DNA of 64,000 nucleotides from Oryzias latipes. Lineage: Eukaryota > Chordata > Actinopteri > Beloniformes > Adrianichthyidae. Positions 57,501 through 64,000 of the stretch are shown here, in pieces. Under the pieces are notes generated by a model that searched no databases, was not told the DNA's origin, and worked only from the letters and a program-made list of their open reading frames with translations. A program made the translations under genes and the position numbers. The stretch spans positions 29,964,501 to 30,028,500 of the forward strand of contig NC_019876.2 of the NCBI RefSeq assembly GCF_002234675.1. Direction: 5' to 3'. The stretch's first letter is position 1. Each line of letters begins with the position of its first letter.

Positions 57501-60500
57501 CAGGAACTGCACCCAGGAGTCGGTGGACATGAACCTCCTGCGCTACGTTCACATCGGGCCCCACGCTGCCAAAACACAGGATCTCTTTGTTTTCCACCTT
57601 GAAGATGGGAAAAACCAGTCCCCCCCACAGCACTTCCACATCTCTGTCAAAGAGCTGAAGAAAGGTACTGCAGGCCCGCTCATCAGTGGGGGGCTTCATC
57701 TGCTGGATGGCTCGAGGTCCACTTTATGTCCAAAACTGGCCCCAAACTACTAATGTTGACCGTTCTGCTAATCCGCTCTGGATGCTTCCCGTCTGGAATC
57801 AGAGCCTAAATTCACAGTTTGTTAAATCCATAAAGTTACAGATGAGCCTGATTTAAAGAAAACCAGTTTCTGAGATCAAACTTTGTTTTATTTCTTTTCT
57901 TTTGTTTAAATCAAATATTGGTCCTTGTGTTTCAATAACCCTGGTCTTCTTTTTCATTTAAAAGCGTCCCCACTTATCATAAAACACAGAATCCAAATGT
58001 TCCTTTTACTTTTCAGGACACATTGCCATCTTTGTGAGGCCGGCGACCTTGAGCCGAGGCGATCGCCTGGTCCTCACCACAGATGTGCTGTTAGCCACCG
58101 ACGACTCCGACAAGCCGGAGGAGCTTCTGTTCGTCATCACAGAGCCGCCGGCTCACGGACACCTGGAGTACGTCACACATCCTGGACGGAGCATCTCCAC
58201 CTTCAGCCAGATGGACGTAGCAGCAAACCTGGTGGCCTACGTCCACGATAACCGAGCCAGCAGGACGACGGAGACCTTCCAGTGAGCGGAGAGACTTTTG
58301 CATGACATCTGAGATGCCAGAGAGGCAGATCCATGATAAATAATGTCAACTGATGATTGGTTTATGACGGGCTTAGCCCAGGCTGAACCAGATTAAAAAC
58401 AACTCGGAAAAATTGGAATTTTAGCATAACAAAAAGAAACAAACCAGCAGAGTAAAACTATACCCATAAATACATTCATATATTCCCTTTGGCACCCTAA
58501 AGAACCATTTTTAAAATAAAATATGAGTTATTTTTTCAGCCCATTTTCCTACCAAGAAGGAAAATCACTCCGTCTCTGAAGCTCCTCCCATCCCTCATTT
58601 TAGGAAAAGGTTTCTTTTTCTGTCGTGTATTGCTGATTGAAAAGTGTTGTTGCTCTCAGAATGTGTAAGACGTCATGCTCATGGGCTGCAGGGCAGAAGT
58701 TTGGTTTCTAGGAGGCAGCACTGGTCTGGTGCTGTGATCGTCTGAATGAGCGTTGGGATTTTGTAGCACCCTAACACCGGTTCCTCTGCATGCTTGAACA
58801 GGTTTACGGTCAGCAACGGTAAAAGCAGCCAAAGTGGAAGCTTCCAGCTCCAGTTGGAAATGGTGGACCGGGTCCTGCCGGCTCTGACCAACAACAGAGG
58901 CCTCAGAATCCCTCGGGGTTCTGCCATGATCCTGGGCCCTGACAGCCTCTGCATGTCCGACCCCGACACTCCGCCCGTCAACCTGACCTTTGTCCTCAAA
59001 CAGCTTCCAAAGTACGGTCACCTTCTCCGGTCGGGTAAAGCCCTGGGCGCCGGCTCAAACTTCACCCAGGCCGACATCAACCAGTTGGAGCTGGTCTACG
59101 CACACGATGGGGGTCCGTCACAGATCGACCGGTTGGCCTTCACGGCCTCGGACAGCACCGACAGAGGCTTCCTGCTGGACGGGCAGCTGCAGACAGAACC
59201 GGTTTTCTTCACAGTTCAGGTGAGTGAGTCGGTTCTGTCAACTTCAAACTATGCAGACACAGTTCATCCACCCCCCCACATGGATCATCGGACATTAGGG
59301 GCGAAGCAGACGACATCCATCCACGTCTCACAAACCCGATGCTGAGATTTTCTGGCGCCTCACAGGTTTAAGGCCTGCAGGCTGTTGCAGTGACAAAGCA
59401 GAGCCAAGACTTTTCCGGAATGAATCAACTGTTCATTCTGTGTCGGCTCCTAAACTATGGAACCAGTCGCCCCCGGTGATTAGAGAGGTCCCGCTCTCGG
59501 AGAGTTTTAAAAAGAATTGTTCCTCCCTGGTTTGAATCTCTTTGAACTTGGTTTGACACTTCATTCTTTTCTATCAATGTCTTCATGATGTTAACTTTGG
59601 TTTTAATAATAATAATGGATTGGATTTATCTGCGCATTTCAAGACACCCAAAGTTCTTACATTATGTCCATTATTCATTCATTCCTCATTCATTCTTGGT
59701 GATGGTAGCTACGGTTGTAGCCACAGCTGCCCTGGGGCAGACTGACAGAGGCGTGGCTGCCAGTTCACGCCTACGGCCGCTCTGACCATCACTGGGATCA
59801 TTCATGCACATTCACACACCAGTGGAGCCACACTGGAGGCAAGGAGGGTGAAGTGTCTTGCCCAAGGACACAACGACAGTTGGCTGGGGGGAGCGGGGAT
59901 TGAACCGCAGACCCTCCGATCATTGGACGACCCGCTCAACCGCCTGAGCCACTGAATTTATGCTTTAAATTCTTGTATGTTTTGTTCTATATGTGTTCGG
60001 CATTTTGAGCCTCCTTGGCTGCTGGTGGAAGGTGCTGATGATGATGATGATGATGATGATGATGAGGATGATGAGGATTTTGCACATGTTTCTGTTTCCA
60101 GTAGTTATTCTCTACTGAAACAGTTGGTTTTGGCTTTACGATTGCAGCTTCTTGTTAACCAGCTTTCCAGGAAGCAAACCAAACTTTTTTTTCCAGTGTT
60201 GTTGTTAAAGTCCTGTTATAGCTTGTGCCCGAATTCCCGCTCTAACCCCCAACTACTAATGAACTGTATAGTGCGGGTCTATGTAGAGCCCTGGATTTTA
60301 AAAGCAATTCATTATTTTTAAATGGTCGACATGACATCATCAATTTCAGAAAGTTAAATCTCATTAATATGAGCGTTTAGGGACGATTATATATGAGTCC
60401 ACTGTCTTCTGAAGATAAAAACGTTGATGGTTTATTAAAAAATACATTTAGATACATTTGTTTAGTAAAAACTGTTCAAATGCAATGCATTGTGGTCTAT

Positions 60501-63009
60501 ATTTGCTGATCTAGTGAATCTTTAGACTTGTGGGAAATTTCTGGGGCTCTGGATTTTGTAATTGTAGATTCAGACGGTACTAGAAAATGGCAGACGCACT
60601 AAATAGCGATAGGTAGGAATTGGGACACAACCGCGGTCTTTGGTGAGAAACAGTGTTAACTCAGCTATCATGAGTCTTCTAAAAAGGTTTTTCCTTTATT
60701 CTGCCTCTCATACTAACACTCTGTTACCTCAGAGAAGTGTGCAAAAGCATCAAAGAGGCTCTAATTAGAAAGGCCATCTCCCAGGTGTGCCTGATGACAG
60801 TCAGCTAAGGAAAACCACTCAGCATGACCTGAATGCCATGGATGTTTTATGAACAGCTTCATATGTTCCACCTGCTTTGTTTGGCTTGAAGCTGTCCTCC
60901 TGGGGTGTCCTTAACTTTACTGTCGACATTTTTCATTTAAACATAGTTCAGAAATGTTCCTGCTGCCTGAAAAAAACATCTGTAACACTCAGAGATTCAG
61001 CAAATCTTTCCTTTCTTGGAGCAGGAATGCTTCAGAAAGCATGAATAAGGCAGCCGTAAAAAGGCTCTGCTTCCTGTCAGACGTGTGTCGGTAACATTAG
61101 AACTAACAGAACAGAATTATCCCAGATATTTACATGAAAGCTGGTTTCAAAACCTCCAGGACTGTTCATTTATCAAACCAAGACTTCTAAAGTCCCACTC
61201 TGATCACCATCTGATCCACTTTTAATGCGTTGCCAGAGGTCTTTAGATTCTGATTATGCTGTTTTTAGACAAAATACAAAAATCTGTGTGGTTTCTAGGA
61301 CATAGTTTCTGCAGAGCAGCAGGAGTTCATCAGAAATTGACATGTTGGTATGGAGTAAGCCCACCCTTATTTCCCATCATCTATCTGTTTACGTGCTCCG
61401 TCCATCCAGTTCTGATCCAGATTCCATCTCAGACCAGGAAAACAAAGATGCTCATGGATCTGTTGGTCTGCGGGTGGATGACCAGAAAGGGGCGGAGCTT
61501 GGAGACTGTAGCCTGCAGATTGTAGTTCCTACGTCACACCTACAGACTTCTTCCAACTACATTTTTCCTCTCCAACTGGTTCACCACAATTTGAATAAAA
61601 AAATACTCAGAAATGCAATTTTGACCTTATTTTCTTTCATGTCCTTCATGAGAAAACTGCTGCAAAAACATGTTCAAAAACACCATTTTCCTTGGAGTGG
61701 GCCTTTAGGGGGAAGGACACACTGCTGCACCTAACAGACAACCAACAACAACAACCCACCTGGGAGTCTGAGCTTCTTCCAGTTGACGTCTTCCTTCTTC
61801 ATTTCAGATCACATCTTTGGATGATTCCCCTCCTGAAGTTGTCAGGCTCCTCCCTCTGTGGAAGGCAGAAATGTTGGCGGATGGCCGACACGGGATCTTT
61901 GTGTCGTCTCGGGAGCTGAAGGCTCAGGATGTCGACAGCAGAGACGAGGAGGTGGTGTTTTCCATCATTCGTCAGCCCTACTTTGGTTACCTGGAAAACA
62001 CCACTACAGGTCAGGATAAGCTTCACATCCAGACCTTCTTCAGTCGTGTTTGGAATGGAAACCAACCAGTCTCTCTCTTTTCTCTTTGCCAGGGGCGTTC
62101 GTGTCCCGGCGCTTCTCCCAAACAGATCTGAATAGAAGACGGATCGTCTACATCATCAGTCCCAACGCCGAGTCTCTCTCAGACAGCCTGGAGTTCAGAG
62201 TGTCTGATCTTCTGGGCAACATGGGCCCCTCCCACATGTAGGCTGAAACCGTACGTTGACTTCTTCTGTTTCAGGGACCAGCCTGACCGTCTCCTGATTT
62301 CGCTGCGTTTGCAGACTGAAGTTCACGTGGTCCAGCGTAGAATTTTCCCAGCCAGACTTTTCTGCCTGCGAGCAGCAGGGAACTTTGACCGTGGACATCG
62401 TCCGAAGGGGGAACCTGGCAGAGTCGTCCTTCGTCAGCATCACGGTTGGTGTGGCTTCCACGGTTTGTCCCGACCCGGACAGAAGAACGCCGTCCTGCAG
62501 CGCCCGGCCTCAGCCTCGCTATCCCTGTTTCTGTCCAGGTTCATGAAGAAACAGCAGCAGCTGGAAAAGATTTCCTCCCAAGCCCGTCATCTCTCCTTCA
62601 GTTTGATCCTGGTGTGTCTTCATCACCACACGAGTGAAACCCAAGGACCTTTCTCATTCTAAACACACTTTAGATGTTAGTTATTCAGTATTCTGAGACA
62701 ACATAAGTTTGCTGTTTTCATCCCCATCATTAATAATGTTTGACCTTAACTGGACTTCACTTTTAGGTCAAAATATTTCATCAGAAACTGTCTTTTTAAC
62801 ATTTATTTTGATAAAACTGTATGAAGCAGCAAACACGGTCTGACCTGACAACCTTCCAGGCGTGGCGAGGCGGGCGTGGCTCATGGAGATCATCCAGGAC
62901 CACCTGGAGGAGGCTGATGAGACCTTTGAGCTGCTGCTGGTCTCTCCTGAGGCCACCGTGATTGGAAGAATCCAAAAGGCTCAGATCACCATCAGAGACT
63001 CTGGGAAAG
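39534..63009 (+). CDS. frem1: FREM1, FRAS1-related extracellular matrix protein 1 (3' end outside window)
   Basis: Secreted basement-membrane protein that forms a complex with FRAS1 and FREM2 and anchors epithelium to underlying tissue. Exons: 39534-39776, 41283-41377, 41478-41788, 41957-42153, 42372-42695, 42772-42880, 43124-43255, 43360-43704, 43783-43925, 44115-44311, 44393-44483, 44570-44737, 44805-45013, 45934-46027, 46095-46347, 46501-46698, 46789-46974, 53991-54187, 54301-54496, 55588-55732, 55794-55935, 57469-57664, 58017-58281, 58802-59219, 61808-62009, 62093-62237, 62315-62444, 62539-62611, 62860-63009. Phases agree throughout, giving about 1851 codons. Signal peptide 1-25 ([16 protein letters not shown]); N-terminal domain ([22 protein letters not shown]); CSPG repeats from about residue 275 to 1730 with the typical HDDSD/HDGSE and [13 protein letters not shown] motifs; Calx-beta from about 1735 ([14 protein letters not shown]). 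The C-type lectin end known in FREM1 is beyond 64 kb. Exon 13 donor is the least certain border. Confidence 0.96.
40480..41058 (+). mobile_element. TTAA-flanked MITE family, copy 1 (frem1 intron 1)
   Basis: Matches 50.3-50.88 kb over its whole length: CTCCGCCTTTCTCTCCTTGT, GGGCGGGGCTGGCA, TTGCATGATATAGCACCTTT. The right end is CACCTTTAAAG. No ORF of its own. Confidence 0.75.
41105..41200 (-). mobile_element. ACGT-rich MITE, diverged fragment
   Basis: TAGATCACGTGTACGGCGCA and the following bases match the interior of MITE copy 2 (TAGATCACGTATACGGCGCA). A fragment without ends, in frem1 intron 1. Confidence 0.55.
45075..45686 (+). mobile_element. ACGT-rich MITE, copy 4, most complete
   Basis: Ends TAAAGGCCGTGTCCCACAGC (left) and GCTGTGCAACACGGCCTTTA (right): imperfect inverted repeats with TA at both borders, as expected for a Tc1/mariner-type MITE. 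It defines the family termini. Located in frem1 intron 13. Confidence 0.8.
47540..48480 (-). mobile_element. RTE/Rex3-like LINE fragment (frem1 intron 17)
   Basis: Broken minus-strand frames. [19 protein letters not shown] and the following [12 protein letters not shown] are the C-terminal block of RTE-type and related endonuclease-RT polyproteins (usually [13 protein letters not shown]). Truncated and frameshifted; the ends are approximate. Confidence 0.65.
48768..50876 (+). mobile_element. TTAA-flanked MITE family, copy 2, interrupted by hAT element
   Basis: Left end TTAAAGGGTCT at 48771, interrupted after 15 bp by the hAT element (48786-50288), then resuming GTCTTTATCCTGC and running to GCATGATATAGGCCCTTTAA at 50875. 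Removing the hAT element and one target duplication restores the family sequence. TTAA at both borders suggests a piggyBac-type MITE (inference). Confidence 0.7.
48786..50288 (+). mobile_element. hAT element with decayed BED-finger transposase remnant
   Basis: Termini CAGGGGTGTCAGACA and TTTGACACCCGTG. The 8-bp flanks GTCTACAT and GTCTTTAT match at 6 of 8 positions. Interior frames are broken, but at about 49150-49270 one reads [20 protein letters not shown], resembling the BED zinc finger of ZBED/GTF2IRD2-type hAT transposases. The remainder of the transposase is mostly deleted, so it is inactive. Confidence 0.8.
51180..53880 (-). mobile_element. LINE with (ATT)n tail, 5' truncated, containing a solo LTR
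   Basis: Minus-strand element of the same family as 22.4-23.4 kb. Segments of ORF2 in order: [20 protein letters not shown] (endonuclease-RT linker, about 53.65 kb), [14 protein letters not shown], then after the solo [52 protein letters not shown] (motif A), [10 protein letters not shown] (motif C, about 52.17 kb) and the tail [13 protein letters not shown]. Frameshifts and the LTR insertion make it inactive. The 3' end carries AATAAAATGTATTATT. In frem1 intron 17, antisense to the gene. Confidence 0.9.
52653..53061 (-). mobile_element. Solo LTR (409 bp) inserted in the LINE
   Basis: Read on the minus strand it starts TGTCATGATTTGAATTTG and ends CTCACCACCGTGACA, with TG...CA termini. A perfect 5-bp target duplication AGGAC lies at 52648-52652 and 53062-53066. 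A TATATAAG box (about 52896-52889, minus) and an AATTAAAC polyadenylation-like signal (about 52735, minus) are in LTR order. No internal retroviral or Ty3-type sequence remains. Confidence 0.9.
54630..55178. mobile_element. ACGT-rich MITE, copy 5, long inverted ends
   Basis: The left 65 bp (GTGTCCCACAGTTTAGTACA ... GATGTAAACTGGTCAGACGT) reappear inverted at 55090-55178 (ACGTATGACCAGTTTACATC ... GGCTGTGGGACACGAGCTT). Unlike copy 4, both ends carry the same long terminal segment. In frem1 intron 19. Confidence 0.7.
56425..56560 (-). mobile_element. SINE 3'-tail fragment
   Basis: Contains CATCCATCCATCCGTTTTCC and GGAGCCTATCCCTGCCACTG, the reverse complement of the fish SINE tail signature with a short (GATG)n end. 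In frem1 intron 21. Confidence 0.6.
56771..57262. repeat. 10-bp satellite with two alternating unit types (frem1 intron 21)
   Basis: About 49 tandem copies of AACCCACAAG or AACCCATAAG, plus two AACCAATAAG units. All are in exact 10-bp register except for one single-base deletion at about 57149. The order of the two main variants is not random (see findings). The three open minus-strand frames are artefacts. Confidence 0.95.
58425..58605 (+). mobile_element. TTAA-flanked MITE family, fragment
   Basis: AAACTATACCCATAAATACA, CCCTTTGGCACCCTAAAG and ATGAGTTATTTTTTCAGCCC follow the same order as the left part of the copies at 40.5 and 50.3 kb. Truncated. In frem1 intron 23. Confidence 0.55.
59365..59605 (+). 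mobile_element. LINE 3'-end fragment
   Basis: Short frame [20 protein letters not shown], the C-terminal tail of an L2/CR1-type ORF2, followed by a 3' UTR ending in TTTTAATAATAATAATGG. It abuts the SINE that follows. In frem1 intron 24. Confidence 0.6.
59606..59957 (-). mobile_element. tRNA-derived SINE (second family), minus copy
   Basis: Reverse complement of the family at 18.06 kb: CTGCCCTGGGGCAGACTGAC, AAGTGTCTTGCCCAAGGACA, and the box B complement GGGATTGAACCGC. The tRNA-like head is at the right end. Confidence 0.85.
60034..60075. repeat. (GAT)n microsatellite
   Basis: About ten GAT units with GAG interruptions at the end, in frem1 intron 24. Confidence 0.9.
61190..61712 (+). mobile_element. 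Short inverted-repeat element (also at 36.6 kb)
   Basis: Ends TAAAGTCCCACTC (left) and GAGTGGGCCTTTA (right) form short inverted repeats. The interior TTTCTAGGACATAGTTTCTG is shared with 36.6-36.8 kb. No ORF. In frem1 intron 24. Confidence 0.6.
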
Positions 63010-64000
63010 GTCGGAGGACACCATTGATACATTTCCTGCTTCTTGACAATGAATATGATAAAGTTTGAAGCCATTTCCCTTCATTTGTGTGAAGAGCAGC
63101 AGCTTGATTAAGAATGTGGGTCACCGCCAGTAAAAACACGTTACTTTGGGCCAATTCAAGCTATTTACCTGACTGTTTGCTGTTTGTTTGTTTTTATTGG
63201 TTTCATCTTCTTCTATTCCTTTGGGTGTTTCCCTTCAGGGTCTCCACAGCCAATCAGCTTCCTCCGTCTGTCTCCTGCATCCTCTACCAGCAGCTACCTT
63301 CATGTCTTCCTTCTCTGCATCCAGAATCCTCTTCTCTGGTCTTCCTCTAGACTCAGCATCCTTCAGTCTGTCCTCTGGACATGTCCCACCATCTCAGTCT
63401 GACTGGATCTCCAGAACCTCTAACATGTGCTGTCCCTCTGATGTCCTCGTTCCTGATCCATCCTGAACCTTAGCGGCTTCATCTCTGTTTCCTCCAGCTC
63501 TGCTTCCGGTCTTCCTCAGCTTCTCTGGGCCCAACAACATGGCTGCTAAATCTTAGAACTTGGGAGTCCTGCTGCTCAAACAGACCATCACGTTCATCTG
63601 GACGTTGTCCAACATCTAACTGCTGTTGCTGTTGTCCGGACCCTGAACTGCACGTGTCTTCTGGGACCGTCTTCATCTGCCAACTGTTTGTGCTGCACTT
63701 TCTTTGCTACACTTCAACTCTTTGTCATTTCTGCACGGACGACATTAATGATTGTGACTCAGAGGAAACTTCCAAAACAGTGTTTGTCATTGAAGGAATC
63801 TGCTGCTCGTCACACAGATAAATGTTTCTTGTAGAAGGAGAACCTTCCTCATCCTCAGCATTATTACAACACAAACCATCTAAATGTAACTTAGTGCTGA
63901 ACTGCTATTTCTGAATTGAAGTTCTGCTCCGACTCAAACCCTTTCAGACGCCTGCCGCCTGAACCAGGATTCTCCTCTTTTTGGAGGAGAAGAAGTCAAA
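63010..64000. other. frem1 intron after the Calx-beta exon
   Basis: The next frem1 exon (linker to the C-type lectin domain) was not identified. An AG at 63236-63237 could be an acceptor, but the sequence after it is a LINE fragment. Confidence 0.45.
63238..63480 (-). mobile_element. RTE/Rex3-like LINE fragment
   Basis: Minus strand reads VRLRWWDMSRGQTEGC, resembling the conserved RLRWxGHV block near the C-terminus of RTE-type polyproteins, with frameshifts. Truncated; boundaries approximate. Confidence 0.45.

Noticed and set aside
63238..63466. Next frem1 exon after the Calx-beta exon
   Set aside because: An AG acceptor is present, but the translation has no resemblance to FREM1 and the minus strand matches an RTE-like LINE block.

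Overview
The window is nuclear DNA of a vertebrate, almost certainly a teleost fish. It carries short vertebrate-type exons in GT-AG introns, a FREM1 orthologue, an ETS1/ETS2-class factor, and a typical fish repeat load: L2-like and Rex/RTE-like LINEs, Tc1-like, hAT and TTAA-flanked DNA elements, tRNA-derived SINEs, solo LTRs and long GATG arrays. The species cannot be fixed from the sequence.

Layout. 1-4.25 kb: a non-LTR retrotransposon with both ORFs open. 5.3-7.5 kb: nested MITEs, SINE pieces and a 530-bp ATC array. 8.9-17.0 kb, minus strand: a seven-exon ETS gene (354 codons by my splicing) with pointed (PNT) and ETS domains; its introns hold MITEs, a Tc1-like element, a SINE and a 1.5-kb GATG array. 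20.5-21.5 kb, minus strand: a two-exon secreted protein that resembles a TGF-beta family prodomain but has no mature ligand domain that I can find. 22.4-39 kb: retroelement and satellite territory, including a GATG array split by a 700-bp solo LTR and by an apparently full-length L2-like LINE with both ORFs open; then a CATGCA array and a hAT element. 39.5 kb to the end, plus strand: frem1, 29 coding exons reconstructed from the signal peptide through the CSPG repeats to the Calx-beta domain; the C-terminal C-type lectin part lies beyond the window.

Functionally the three host genes look unrelated: a transcription factor (ETS), a possible TGF-beta-related secreted protein, and a basement-membrane protein that acts with FRAS1 and FREM2. 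Most of the remaining DNA is transposons, many nested so that insertion order can be read (MITE in MITE, L2 tail in MITE, hAT in TTAA element, solo LTR in LINE, solo LTR and LINE in satellite). The most unusual structures are the split GATG array, a 10-bp two-state satellite with higher-order order inside a frem1 intron, a 60-bp higher-order pattern in the ATC array, and the prodomain-only TGF-beta-like gene. All splice sites and family names were read by eye; no database search was possible.
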